In this document: positions 51,620 to 60,067 of the stretch, piece by piece
How positions within the stretch are numbered: position 1 is the stretch's first letter
Layout of the letters: every line of letters begins with the position of its first letter
From: CAZPKH01 sp964587165
GTDB lineage: Bacteria; Bacteroidota; Bacteroidia; Bacteroidales; Muribaculaceae
Length of the DNA stretch: 64,000 bases
Direction of reading: 5' to 3'
Assembly: GCA_964587165.1 (NCBI GenBank)
Contig: CAZPKH010000006.1
Span: 9,812-73,811, forward strand
Notes under the pieces: model-generated
Seen by the model: only the letters and a program-made list of their open reading frames with translations
Databases searched by the model: none
What the model was told of the DNA's origin: nothing
Made by a program: the position numbers and the translations under genes

Positions 51620-52597
51620 TTATGCCATCTCGACAGCTTCGCCGACTCCGAGCTTCACGCGGAGGTTTTTGAGCATGTCGACGGTCATGGCGTCGAGGTC
51701 GTAGTCGGGCATCCAGTCCCACTCGTTGCGGGCGCAGGAGTCGTCGAGCGAGTTAGGCCACGAGTCGGCTATGCCCTGACGCAGCTCGTCGAGCTGATAG
51801 TCCATCTTGAAGTCGGGCACATACTCGCGTATCTTGTTGTAGATTATCTCGGGATCGAAGCTCATCGAGGCGAGGTTGAACGAGTTGCGGTGCACCAGTC
51901 GTGTGGGGTCGGCTTCCATGATCTCGATGCAAGCACGCAGGGCGTCAGGCATATACATCATATCCATGAATGTGCCGGGGCGCAGGGGGCAGTGGAATGT
52001 CTCGCCGCGCACAGCCGAGTAGTATATGTCGACTGCATAGTCGGTCGTGCCGCCGCCGGGAGGGGTGGTGTAGGATATGAGGCCGGGGAATCGCACCGAG
52101 CGTGTGTCGACACCGAAACGGCGTGCATAGTAGTCGCTGAGCAGCTCGCCGGTCACTTTTGTCACGCCGTAGATAGTTTCGGGGCGCTGCACGGTGTCCT
52201 GCGGAGTTTTGTCGTGGGGGGTTGTGGGGCCGAACGAGCCGATAGAGCTCGGCGTGAAGACAGCGCAACCGCACTCACGGGCCACTTCGAGAGTGTTATA
52301 TAATCCGCCTACGCCTATCTTCCAGGCCAGCTGAGGCTTGGCCTCGGCAACGGCGCTGAGCAGGGCGGCAAGATTGTAGATCGTATCAACGTCGTATTTC
52401 TTAACGGCGTCGGCTATCTGCTGGGGGTTGGTGATGTCGACTTCCTCGGAGGGGCCGCTTTCGAGCAGCTCTCCTTTAGGCTCTGCGCCGCGGATAAAAC
52501 CTGCCACGACATTGCCTCCGGGGCAGTGCTGACGTATTTTCATGGTAAGCTCCGAGCCGATCTGGCCGGTAGCACCAATGATAAGGACATTCTTCAT
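51620..52597 (-). CDS. L-threonine 3-dehydrogenase-type epimerase-family protein
   Basis: 325 residues, extended SDR fold. GATGQIGSELTMKI is the NAD-binding loop and the catalytic YGVTK (Y-x-x-x-K) is at ~143. FTPSSIGSFGPTTPHDKTPQ and RFPGLISYTTPPGGGTTDYA are typical of the SDR-type threonine dehydrogenases that oxidise threonine to 2-amino-3-ketobutyrate. A partner KBL ligase gene is not in the window. Monocistronic with a textbook promoter. Confidence 0.9.
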   Translation of the reverse strand: MKNVLIIGATGQIGSELTMKIRQHCPGGNVVAGFIRGAEPKGELLESGPSEEVDITNPQQIADAVKKYDVDTIYNLAALLSAVAEAKPQLAWKIGVGGLYNTLEVARECGCAVFTPSSIGSFGPTTPHDKTPQDTVQRPETIYGVTKVTGELLSDYYARRFGVDTRSVRFPGLISYTTPPGGGTTDYAVDIYYSAVRGETFHCPLRPGTFMDMMYMPDALRACIEIMEADPTRLVHRNSFNLASMSFDPEIIYNKIREYVPDFKMDYQLDELRQGIADSWPNSLDDSCARNEWDWMPDYDLDAMTVDMLKNLRVKLGVGEAVEMA

Positions 52598-52638
52598 TGC
52601 TGATTGTGTGGTAGAACGATTGTGTATGAAAATTGATA

Positions 52639-52669
52639 CACAAAATTATGTAAAATTTTCAAGCTCTCA
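52639..52669 (-). promoter_or_regulatory. Promoter of the threonine dehydrogenase gene
   Basis: On the minus strand, -33 TTTG (52669-52666) and -7 TAATTTTG (52646-52639), 19 bp apart, an ideal Bacteroidetes promoter. Confidence 0.75.
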
Positions 52670-52699
52670 AAATTTTTTTTGCGGCGCTCTTATCTGCCC

Positions 52700-54775
52700 T
52701 CAGCGCGATTTGTTGATCTTGCGGTTGAGAGCCGAGGGTGTGATGCTCTCGGGGGTGGCGTCGGAGAACGGCACGCGGAAGCTACACCCCTCGGCGTAGC
52801 GCGAGCACCCGAAGGCTGAGCGCCCTTTCAGTATGTGCCCCATGCCGCAGGCGGGGCAACGCACCTGCTCGAATTTGCGTATCGGCGCGGCTCGCTTGGC
52901 TTTAGGTTTGGTCGTTGATTTCTCTTTGCCGGCGTGTGCATCGGGAGTGTCGGGAGCGGCCGACACTATGCGCCGTGAGGAGTTGTCGGAGAGTACGTCG
53001 ATCACCAGCCGGCTCACCATCTCCTTCAGTTCGTCCATGAATGCTTCCGGGGGGTACTCGCCGCGCTCTATCTGCCGCAGCTTGTTCTCCCATATTCCGG
53101 TGAGCTTGGCGCTCTTGATGAGCTCCTCGTGTATCAACCCTATCAGGTCGATACCTGCCTGCGAGGCCATTATGTTCTTGCGCTCGCGGTATATGTAGCG
53201 TCGCTTGAAGAGTGTTTCGATGATGTTAGCGCGTGTGGATGGGCGGCCTATACCGTTCTCTTTGAGGGCATCGCGCAGCTCTTCGTCGTCCACGGTCTTG
53301 CCGGCTGTCTCCATGGCGCGCAGCAAGGTTCCCTCGGTGTAATATTTGGGCGGCGAGGTTGTCTTTTTGACGAGCGCCGGCTCGTGAGGGCCTGACTCGC
53401 CGGGGGTGAAATCCGGCAGTATCGCTTCGGCCTCTTTCTGCTCGGTATGCTCCTGCTCGGCGGCTTCGGGCTTGTCGTTGAGGTATATCTCACGCCAGCC
53501 GGGCGAAATGATCACCTTGCCGGTGGCTTTGAACCTTACATCGGCGGCGTGACCCAGCACTGTTGTGGTATTGAAAACGCAGTCGGGGTAGAACGCCGCG
53601 ATAAACCGCCGCGCTATAAGGTGGTACATCTGCCGCTCGCGCCCGACGGCTGCCGCGGGCGATTCGCCTGTGGGGATGATGGCGTGGTGGTCGGTCACCT
53701 TGGCGTTGTCAAACACCTTTTTCGATTTCGGTATCTTATACCCCGGAGCGAGCAGTGGCGCGGTGATCGGCGCGTACGGGGTCATGCGGCGCAGTATGTC
53801 GGGCACTTTGGGGTACACGTCGTCGGGCAGGCATGTGGTGTCGACACGTGGATAGGTGGTGAGCTTCTTCTCGTAGAGGCTCTGTATCAGCGAGAGGGTT
53901 TCGTCGGCAGTCCACCCCCAGCGGCGGTTGCACTCCACCTGCAGCGAGGTCAGGTCGAAAAGCCGCTCGGGGGTTTCGCGTCCGCGTTTCTGCTGCACAT
54001 CGTCGACCGTGTACGGCACCGCAGCTATCGACTCAACGACACGCTGCGCCTCGGCCTCGGTGTCGAATTTGCCTGAAGTGGCAGCAAACGTGACTCCGCG
54101 GTACACCGTCTTAAGCTCCCAGTAGTCGCGCGGACGGAAATTGGCTATCTCGTGATGCCGCTGCACGATCAGGGCGAGGGTAGGGGTCTGCACACGCCCT
54201 ATTGAGAGCACTCCCGAGCCGTAGCCCGAGCCGTATTTGAGCGAGTAGAGCCGCGTGGCGTTCATGCCCAGCAGCCAGTCGCCTGCCGAACGCGACAGTC
54301 CGGCGTAGTATAGGTTGTCGTAGTCGGCCGCCGGGCGCAGGTCGCGGAATCCCTGGCGTATAGCTTCGTCGGTGAGCGATGAGATCCAGAGCCTGCGCAC
54401 GGGGCAGCGGGTGTCGGCAAGCTGCATCACCCACCGCTGTATCAGTTCGCCCTCCATACCGGCATCGCCGCAGTTCACCACCTCGTCGGCCTGACTTATG
54501 AGCGAGCGTATCACTTCAAACTGATGGCGTATACCTTCGTCGTCGATCAGCTTGATGCCGAATTTCGGCGGTATCATCGGCAGCGCTCCCAGGCTCCACC
54601 TCTTCCATAGCGGAGTGTAGTCGGCGGGCTCCTTGAGGGTGCATAGATGCCCGAAGGTCCAGGTGACGCGCCAGTCGCCTGCCCCCTCGTAGTATCCGTC
54701 GCGCTTGGTGGTGGCACCGAGCACTGCGGCTATATCTTTAGCCACCGACGGTTTCTCCGTTATGCAAACCCTCAT
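52700..54775 (-). CDS. topB: DNA topoisomerase III
   Basis: 691 residues, type IA topoisomerase. Toprim domain MRVCITEKPSVAKDIAAVLG with E and later NCGDAGMEGELI; no break. SIGRVQTPTLAL (~190) marks the helicase-like core region, and CPACGMGHILKGRSAFGCSRYAEGC is a single C-terminal zinc finger. The active-site region around KKLTTYPRVDTTCLPDDVY (~310) holds the catalytic Tyr. Chromosomal house-keeping copy rather than the shorter conjugative-element form, judging by context (mazG next door). Confidence 0.94.
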   Translation of the reverse strand: MRVCITEKPSVAKDIAAVLGATTKRDGYYEGAGDWRVTWTFGHLCTLKEPADYTPLWKRWSLGALPMIPPKFGIKLIDDEGIRHQFEVIRSLISQADEVVNCGDAGMEGELIQRWVMQLADTRCPVRRLWISSLTDEAIRQGFRDLRPAADYDNLYYAGLSRSAGDWLLGMNATRLYSLKYGSGYGSGVLSIGRVQTPTLALIVQRHHEIANFRPRDYWELKTVYRGVTFAATSGKFDTEAEAQRVVESIAAVPYTVDDVQQKRGRETPERLFDLTSLQVECNRRWGWTADETLSLIQSLYEKKLTTYPRVDTTCLPDDVYPKVPDILRRMTPYAPITAPLLAPGYKIPKSKKVFDNAKVTDHHAIIPTGESPAAAVGRERQMYHLIARRFIAAFYPDCVFNTTTVLGHAADVRFKATGKVIISPGWREIYLNDKPEAAEQEHTEQKEAEAILPDFTPGESGPHEPALVKKTTSPPKYYTEGTLLRAMETAGKTVDDEELRDALKENGIGRPSTRANIIETLFKRRYIYRERKNIMASQAGIDLIGLIHEELIKSAKLTGIWENKLRQIERGEYPPEAFMDELKEMVSRLVIDVLSDNSSRRIVSAAPDTPDAHAGKEKSTTKPKAKRAAPIRKFEQVRCPACGMGHILKGRSAFGCSRYAEGCSFRVPFSDATPESITPSALNRKINKSR

Positions 54776-54795
54776 ATATATATGTTATATCGGTG

Positions 54796-55599
54796 TCAGT
54801 CAGTGCTGAGGGCGCGTTTGGCCTCCTCCCATATCTCGTCCATCTGCTGCAGGGTCATCTCCTTGAGCTTCAGGCCGCGGCGTGCGGCTTCGGCTTCGAG
54901 ATAGTTGAAGCGGGCTATGAACTTACGGTTTGTGCGTTCGAGGGCGTTCTCCGGGTTGATACCGTAGAGGCGCGCCGCGTTGATTATGCTGAAGAGCACA
55001 TCGCCCATCTCGGCCTCCATGCGGTCGGCTTCGCCGGTGGCGGCTTCGGCCTGAAATTCAGCGATCTCCTCGCGCACCTTGTCCCACACCTGCTCGCGGT
55101 TGTCCCAGTCGAACCCTACGTTGGCAGCTTTCTCCTGTATGCGGTCGGCCTTTATCATGGCGGGGAGCGCTGACGGCACGCCGGCGAGCACAGTCTTGTT
55201 GCCGCCTTTCTCCTTCAGCTTGATCTGCTCCCAGTTCTGCTCCACCTGGTGCGCGTCGTCGACCTTAGTCTCGCCGAATACGTGCGGGTGACGGAATATC
55301 AGCTTCTGATTCAGGGCGTCGGCCACCTCGGCTATGTCGAAAGTGCCCCGCTCCTCGCCGATCTTGGAGTAGAAGAGGATATGCAGCAGCACGTCGCCGA
55401 GCTCCTTGCGGATATTGTCGTCGTCATCGTCGAGCAGAGCCTGTGCGAGCTCGAAAGTCTCCTCGATAGTGTTGGGGCGCAGCGATTGGTTGGTCTGCTT
55501 GGCATCCCAAGGGCATTTTACGCGGAGTATATCGAGCGTGTCGATCACTCGGCCGAGTGCTTCGAGCTTATCCTGACGGGTATGTGTATTATGGTTCAT
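54796..55599 (-). CDS. mazG: Nucleoside triphosphate pyrophosphohydrolase MazG
   Basis: 267 residues, full-length tandem MazG. The N-terminal EETFELAQALLDD...RKELGDVLLHILFYSKIG holds the E-x-x-E...E-x-x-D Mg site; the C-terminal repeat has REEIAEFQAEAATGEADRMEAEMGDVLFSIINAAR. Hydrolyses all NTPs/dNTPs to monophosphates, removing aberrant nucleotides. Not a toxin-antitoxin partner here. Faces away from the hydroxyacid dehydrogenase gene. Confidence 0.95.
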   Translation of the reverse strand: MNHNTHTRQDKLEALGRVIDTLDILRVKCPWDAKQTNQSLRPNTIEETFELAQALLDDDDDNIRKELGDVLLHILFYSKIGEERGTFDIAEVADALNQKLIFRHPHVFGETKVDDAHQVEQNWEQIKLKEKGGNKTVLAGVPSALPAMIKADRIQEKAANVGFDWDNREQVWDKVREEIAEFQAEAATGEADRMEAEMGDVLFSIINAARLYGINPENALERTNRKFIARFNYLEAEAARRGLKLKEMTLQQMDEIWEEAKRALSTD

Positions 55600-55625
55600 G
55601 AGGCTGTTTCAGTAAAAGTTGGATG

Positions 55626-55633
55626 CAAAGGTA
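55626..55633 (-). promoter_or_regulatory. -7 box of mazG
   Basis: TACCTTTG on the minus strand, 27 bp upstream of the mazG start. Confidence 0.5.
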
Positions 55634-55736
55634 CAAAAAAGTTGCGGATTGGCACACTGCGGCGCGCAGCCTGAACATTAGCGGCCGCCGCACGTTCTAA
55701 TATATGGGGAGTCAATAAAGACCCCCGGCTACAGTA

Positions 55737-56693
55737 ATGAAGATTATAGTATTAGATGGTTACAGCATGAACCCCGGCGATCTGTCGTGGGACGGACTCC
55801 GGCAGCTCGGCGATCTGACGGTGTACGACCGCACCGACCCCGATGAAGTGATCGCACGCTCGGCCGGCGCACAGATTCTGCTGACCAACAAGACCCCGCT
55901 CGACGCGCATACCATCGAGAGCCTTCCCGATCTGAAGTATATAGGCGTGCTCGCCACGGGATATAATATTGTCGACATCGAAGCGGCCCGTCGCCGCGGT
56001 GTCGTTGTGACCAACATACCCTCCTACAGCACCGACTCTGTGGCGCAGATGGTGTTTGCACTTCTGCTTGCCGTGACCAACAGCGTGGAGCAGCACACCG
56101 CTGCAAACCGTGCCGGCCGCTGGTGCCGCAACTCCGATTTCTGCTACTGGGATGCACCGCTCATCGAGCTTGCCGGCAAGGTGATGGGTATCGTCGGGTT
56201 CGGTCATATCGGAAGCCGCGTAGCTCAGATAGCGTCGGCATTCGGTATGCGCGTGCTCGCCTTCACCTCGAAGGCGCCTGCCGAACTCCCCGCCGGAGTA
56301 GAAAAGGCTGCTGACCTCGACCAACTCCTGAGCGAGAGCGATGTCGTGTCGCTGCACTGTCCGCTCACCCCCTCGACAGAGCGGCTCATCAACGCCTCCA
56401 CTCTGGCCAAGATGAAGCCGACGGCTATTCTGATCAATACAGCGCGCGGTCAGCTCGTCGACGAGCCCGCCTTAGCGCAGGCTCTTAATTCGGGACATCT
56501 GCGCGGGGCCGGTCTCGATGTGCTTGCTTGCGAGCCGCCCACACTCGACAATCCGCTGCTCTACGCCCGCAACTGCTACACCACGCCTCACCTGGGGTGG
56601 GCCACCTACGAGTCGCGGCACCGCCTTATGGAGATTGCTGTGGCCAATGTGGCAAACTATCTCGAAGGAACACCTGTCAACGTGGTCGATTGA
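55737..56693 (+). CDS. D-2-hydroxyacid dehydrogenase (hydroxypyruvate/glycerate type)
   Basis: 318 residues. NAD loop GIVGFGHIGSRVAQIASAFGM (~150), catalytic Arg in LINTARGQLVDE (~230), Glu in VLACEPP and His in TTPHLGWATYES. Close in length and motif wording to glycerate dehydrogenase/hydroxypyruvate reductase, but substrate choice among 2-hydroxyacids is not fixed by sequence. Cytoplasmic. Confidence 0.92.
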   Translation: MKIIVLDGYSMNPGDLSWDGLRQLGDLTVYDRTDPDEVIARSAGAQILLTNKTPLDAHTIESLPDLKYIGVLATGYNIVDIEAARRRGVVVTNIPSYSTDSVAQMVFALLLAVTNSVEQHTAANRAGRWCRNSDFCYWDAPLIELAGKVMGIVGFGHIGSRVAQIASAFGMRVLAFTSKAPAELPAGVEKAADLDQLLSESDVVSLHCPLTPSTERLINASTLAKMKPTAILINTARGQLVDEPALAQALNSGHLRGAGLDVLACEPPTLDNPLLYARNCYTTPHLGWATYESRHRLMEIAVANVANYLEGTPVNVVD

Positions 56694-56710
56694 ATAAAAT
56701 AGATAAGAAT

Positions 56711-56767
56711 ATGAAATAATCAATAATAAAAGGTGCTCTCGCAGCACTTACACTAACAATAGGAACA
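56711..56767 (+). pseudogene. Disrupted signal-peptide coding segment in front of the DJ-1 gene
   Basis: From an ATG at 56711 the frame reads MK, then TAA (56717-56719), then SIIKGALAALTLTIGT and joins the DJ-1 frame without any shift. With a lysine codon AAA in place of TAA this would be a typical Bacteroidetes signal peptide ending at NAQ. So the exported form seems to have been lost by one base change (or a sequencing error). Confidence 0.6.
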
Positions 56768-57340
56768 ATGACTATGAATGCTCAGAAATCGTATATCTTC
56801 CTGGCACCGGGTGTCGAGGAAGTGGAAGCTGTCGCAACGGTCGATGCTCTGCGCCGTGCGGAGATCCCGGTCGTGACAGTAGCAGTGTCAGATAACATTT
56901 TAGTGAAAGGTGCTACCGGCCAGACTCTGGTGGCCGATACACTGATCTCCGACGTCAATACCGACGATGCCGACTGGCTGATAGTGCCGGGCGGCGATCC
57001 CGGCGCACAAAATCTTGCCGCATCTCCTGCAGCCAATGAGAAGATTCTGGCCCACTACAAGCGCGGAGGCCGTATCGCTTCGATTTGCGCAGGCCCGGCT
57101 GTAGTGATTGCACCGCTCGGAGTGCTGAAGGATAAGAAAGCCACATGCTATCCCGGTCTGGGCGACGCCATCAATTCAAACGGCGGCGAGTATGTGGAGC
57201 AGACAGTTGTGGTCGAGCCCGGTCTGATCACCTCCGAGGGCCCCGGCACTACATTGCCGTTTGCCATCGAGATAATCCGCGCCACCAAGGGCGATCAGGC
57301 AGCACAAGCCGTTGCCTCGGGAATGCTCGTTAATAAATAA
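56768..57340 (+). CDS. DJ-1/PfpI family protein (YajL-like)
   Basis: 190 residues from 56768 (MTMNAQKSYIFLAPGVEEVE). The class-I glutamine-amidotransferase-like fold has conserved Glu in APGVEEVEAVATVDALRRA and a nucleophilic Cys in RIASICAGPAVVIAPLG (~110), with the DJ-1 GGDPGAQNL loop. Family members are chaperone/deglycase or glyoxalase-like stress proteins. As annotated it is cytoplasmic, but the in-frame upstream sequence encodes a would-be signal peptide interrupted by TAA. Followed by a strong terminator. Confidence 0.88.
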   Translation: MTMNAQKSYIFLAPGVEEVEAVATVDALRRAEIPVVTVAVSDNILVKGATGQTLVADTLISDVNTDDADWLIVPGGDPGAQNLAASPAANEKILAHYKRGGRIASICAGPAVVIAPLGVLKDKKATCYPGLGDAINSNGGEYVEQTVVVEPGLITSEGPGTTLPFAIEIIRATKGDQAAQAVASGMLVNK

Positions 57341-57354
57341 TCAGGCTCTAACGT

Positions 57355-57388
57355 CCGGGGAGCGAGCTTATCAAAGCTTGCTCCCCGG
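57355..57388 (+). terminator. Terminator of the DJ-1 gene
   Basis: CCGGGGAGCGAGCTT / AAGCTTGCTCCCCGG with ATCA loop, one mismatch in 15. Confidence 0.87.
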
Positions 57389-57396
57389 TGCTTACG

Positions 57397-57404
57397 TATA
57401 TTTG
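57397..57404 (+). promoter_or_regulatory. -7 box upstream of a small open frame
   Basis: TATATTTG, exact TAnnTTTG; TTG at 57378-57380 is a little close for a -33. The start site would fall ~15 nt before the ATG at 57427. Confidence 0.45.
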
Positions 57405-57426
57405 GGAGCAATCAAAACTCCCGAAT

Positions 57427-57561
57427 ATGAACATAAGATTACTTTTAGCCGCCGGGGAGAGCTCCAAGCCAAGCGAACCGAAAGCCGCTGAGGCCGATAA
57501 AGTGCCTGCGGCAACAAAAGCCCCGGAGGGAAAAGCCGATAAGCCTGCTGCTCTAAAGTGA
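57427..57561 (+). CDS. Possible small Ala/Pro/Lys-rich protein
   Basis: 44 codons, MNIRLLLAAGESSKPSEPKA then alternating Ala, Pro, Glu, Lys to ALK. No recognised domain. Supported by a -7 box just upstream and codon use like neighbouring genes; against it are the small size and simple composition. May instead be part of an untranslated small RNA. Confidence 0.35.
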   Translation: MNIRLLLAAGESSKPSEPKAAEADKVPAATKAPEGKADKPAALK

Positions 57562-57670
57562 CCAAAATGACCGAGCCGTGATTCATCGGAAATGCCGATA
57601 TTTGTTGCAGCAGAGGCTCACGGAGCTGCCCTAACCGCGGTGAAGTGTCCCGACCCATTACCAAAAAGTT

Positions 57671-57700
57671 TTTGAAAGTCATAAATAATGACTATTTTTG
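57671..57700 (+). promoter_or_regulatory. Promoter of RNA copy A
   Basis: -33 TTTG (57671-57674) and -7 TATTTTTG (57693-57700), 18 bp apart. The same TTTG/TAnnTTTG plus GTGGAGTCGGA sequence starts copy B. Confidence 0.8.
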
Positions 57701-57704
57701 TGGA

Positions 57705-58036
57705 GTCGGAGCTTCACCGCGGATACGCTAAGACGGCTCCGGCAACTATATATAGAAAGCGTTTACTCGACGTTTGATTCTGACGCACTGAAACTTCGCA
57801 ACTTTCACAATCTCTGTCAGGATGAAGCAACCGGTAGATGCTCACCGCTATGCAGCACCCGCGAGGAGGCAGGCGGCGCTCTGCGGAGTGCCGGTGCCGG
57901 CGCGTGGCATACTGACCACACACATAGCCTATTGCGTGAGCCTCTGCTATTTGCCTCCCTACGGATAAGTGAGTGAATCGATGGCCTCAGAGGCGTGAAT
58001 CCGACAGACAGTACGGTTTTCACGCTTTCGTTGTTT
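57705..58036 (+). ncRNA. Candidate structured RNA, copy A (~330 nt)
   Basis: Homologous to 61330-61645. Shared parts: a promoter, a 5' stem CGGAGC (57707-57712) / GCTCCG (57736-57741), an 86-nt core (57759-57844) with only five differences from copy B including 42 identical bases, a hairpin GGCGCTC-TGCG-GAGTGCC (57875-57892), GGCCTCAG, and a terminator hairpin with stem GCGTGAA (57993-57999) / TTCACGC (58019-58025). Differences between copies keep stems paired and are not concentrated at third codon positions, which favours RNA over protein. It may be a free RNA or the attenuated leader of the gene at 58088. Confidence 0.7.
57993..58025 (+). terminator. Terminator or attenuator of RNA copy A
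   Basis: GCGTGAA-t-CCG / CGG-tt-TTCACGC followed by TTTCGTTGTTTTA. Lies 62 bp before the ATG at 58088, with no convincing second promoter between. Confidence 0.75.
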
Positions 58037-58087
58037 TATATACCCAGTTTTTGCCCGGGAGGAAAACCTTGAGGCCCGATATTTCTG

Positions 58088-59092
58088 ATGAACCGCTTAC
58101 TCAATGCCCGCAGCGACCGATATGCCGGATGGACGGTATATGTTGTGTCTATTGCCTTGACTTTGGTGGCATGTGCCGTAGCCGTCGTTCTGCGGCTCTT
58201 TTCGACCACCGACCTGCCATTTCAGACCTTTGCTGCCCTTATCGGAGTGATCATCACCGCTATCATCACCGGTGTGCTTCTCAAAGGGCAAAGCCGCGCT
58301 GAGCGCCGCCAGAAAGAGCAGGCAGAGATATTCAAGGAGAAACTTGCTACCTACAACCGCTTCCTCGACGCCCTGCGCCGGTATGTCACCGAGCCTAACG
58401 CCCGAACCAAAAAAGAGGTGATATTTCACTCGATGGCCATCAGGATGCACTCCGGAGCCGATGTGATCGACGCTCTCGACGACCATATCATAAGGCTGAT
58501 AAAGGAAACCGGCGGCAAGGATGCCAATGAAGAAGTAGCAGCTTTGGTAGAATCGCTCAACGCCATAGCGTGCATTTTTGCCAGAGAGCTCTACGGCGAC
58601 ACATCGGTGAGCGCAAACAGTCTCAAAGAGTTTGTTGTAGCAATCAACGGTGCCCTCGACGAGACAAGCGAAGAGGAGAAACTGAGCGACGCGGCCAGTG
58701 ATGAGAAAGAGGATAAAGAAGCAGCGTCGCGAGGTGTCGCCGTGACAGGTTGGCAAGAAAAACTCGACTCCCTGCAGAAGCAAGGGTGGCGCTACATGCC
58801 GGCCGACGATGCCTTCTCGCTGCAGTCGGATGCATCGCCGGTGGTGATCTCCGTATACCGCAAAAACGGTAAATATGTAGTGCAGGCCGCCAAAGGCGAC
58901 GACAGCGAATTTTCGCAACGCCTCAAGAATGAGTTCAAGGGCTCACGGCGCTACGGCACATGGTGGCGCGAGCTTCCTATCGGCAGCTACGGCGTAAACC
59001 AGGGGCAGCTCCTCACCACATTACCCTCCAACGACCGCGCCCGCGCCTCCGTCATCAAATGGATAGACAAACTTCTGAATACAATAAATTAA
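58088..59092 (+). CDS. Membrane protein of unknown function
   Basis: 334 residues. Two membrane segments near the N-terminus (~17-38 and ~46-66), then a long cytoplasmic part: helical (AERRQKEQAEIFKEKLATYNRFLDALRRY), an acidic spacer (~195-220) and a C-terminal alpha/beta region (SLQKQGWRYMPADDAF ... GTWWRELPIGSYG ... IKWIDKLLNTI). I recognise no named domain; the C-terminal W/G-rich pattern is faintly like PD-(D/E)xK-superfamily accessory domains, which is speculation. First gene after RNA copy A. Confidence 0.78.
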   Translation: MNRLLNARSDRYAGWTVYVVSIALTLVACAVAVVLRLFSTTDLPFQTFAALIGVIITAIITGVLLKGQSRAERRQKEQAEIFKEKLATYNRFLDALRRYVTEPNARTKKEVIFHSMAIRMHSGADVIDALDDHIIRLIKETGGKDANEEVAALVESLNAIACIFARELYGDTSVSANSLKEFVVAINGALDETSEEEKLSDAASDEKEDKEAASRGVAVTGWQEKLDSLQKQGWRYMPADDAFSLQSDASPVVISVYRKNGKYVVQAAKGDDSEFSQRLKNEFKGSRRYGTWWRELPIGSYGVNQGQLLTTLPSNDRARASVIKWIDKLLNTIN

Positions 59093-59114
59093 ACAATCAT
59101 TATCAATGGGTTTT

Positions 59115-59130
59115 ACTCTTAAGTAAGAGT
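59115..59130. repeat. Short palindrome between two island genes
   Basis: ACTCTTA-AG-TAAGAGT, a 7-bp perfect hairpin in the 69-bp gap; possibly an operator or weak terminator. Confidence 0.4.
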
Positions 59131-59161
59131 CATTCCATGTCAAGTTATAAAAGATCTAATC

Positions 59162-59473
59162 ATGAATTTCTTATCAAAAGCCGTCTATTGGCTGAGCCTT
59201 ATTGTAATCTTGGCGCTTGCTGTGCTCTCCTTCATTTTTATCGGGTGGCAAGCCGGGAGCGCTATAACTGTCGGTCTGGGCGCGTTTATTATCGCTTACA
59301 TCCTTTCAGATAAAGTGGCTGTGTCCGGCCGCGACAGGTACACTCGCTCAGAGTGGAGCGTGTTCTGCAAGAAACTTTGCTGGGCATGGGGCGTAGGATT
59401 GGTCGCTTACGGTTTATCCTATCTTATCATTGCGTATAATTTTGGTGATCCGATAGGTGTGCTACCATCGTAA
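59162..59473 (+). CDS. Small membrane protein of the island
   Basis: 103 residues, three likely membrane segments (~7-27, ~31-48, ~74-94) separated by a basic loop KVAVSGRDRYTRSEWS. No recognised family. Next gene begins 8 bp later, so the genes at 59.2-60.7 kb look like one unit (59162, 59482, 60068). Confidence 0.72.
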   Translation: MNFLSKAVYWLSLIVILALAVLSFIFIGWQAGSAITVGLGAFIIAYILSDKVAVSGRDRYTRSEWSVFCKKLCWAWGVGLVAYGLSYLIIAYNFGDPIGVLPS

Positions 59474-59481
59474 TTTTAGAT

Positions 59482-60051
59482 ATGACAGAATTAGAAAGAC
59501 GAATTAACGAGCTGACTTCTACACTTTCTCCTTCGGGGATAGTGGGGAAAACTCTTTCGGAAGTTAAGAAAGGGCTTAACTCGTCGTCAAATATCGCCGA
59601 TGCGGTAGCTGACTTCGGAGAGAATCTACAAGATAATATTGAGGACGAAATAGGCGGAATTACCGGAGCTATAGGTGGCTGGGTGGCCGGTAAAACTACG
59701 AAAGTGGTCGGGCGAGTAGGCGGCGGACTGGTGGCGGGCACTCTTAAAACCGTGGCCGCGATCATCCCTGATGCCTCTGACTTAAAAATGCCGGAGTCTG
59801 ATAAGAAAATAGCCCATTGCATTGACACTTATACTATCCCGACTGATAAAAAAGAGTTGTTCGAGCTGCTGCAATATCTATCGGTAACACTCCGGTCGGC
59901 CGATTTGCCCTACGGCAAGCAAGCCGTAGAGTCGTTTAAAGCTCTTCAACAGCGCGTTTATTCCACCCTGCTTGTTGTCGCTGAAGGCGATCAAACCCTC
60001 CTGAAGCTCTCCAAGCCTTACGCACCGAAGAAACGGTTCGGATTATTCTAA
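59482..60051 (+). CDS. Glycine-rich helical protein of the island
   Basis: 189 residues. Helical N-terminus, then a Gly-zipper-like hydrophobic stretch (GGITGAIGGWVAGKTTKVVGRVGGGLVAGTLKTV in part, ~58-92) that could insert in membranes, then a helical C-terminal half (KKELFELLQYLSVTLRS) and a basic tail. No named domain. Between two membrane-protein genes, 8 and 16 bp away. Confidence 0.72.
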   Translation: MTELERRINELTSTLSPSGIVGKTLSEVKKGLNSSSNIADAVADFGENLQDNIEDEIGGITGAIGGWVAGKTTKVVGRVGGGLVAGTLKTVAAIIPDASDLKMPESDKKIAHCIDTYTIPTDKKELFELLQYLSVTLRSADLPYGKQAVESFKALQQRVYSTLLVVAEGDQTLLKLSKPYAPKKRFGLF

Positions 60052-60067
60052 TCATAAGTATATCAAT

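Noticed and set aside
57788..57844. Resemblance of the RNA core (CTGTCAGG...GAAGCA...GGTAGATG) to bacterial SRP RNA
   Set aside because: The helix-8 GGAA tetraloop and its flanking stem are missing and the RNA is three times too long, so I take it as chance similarity.
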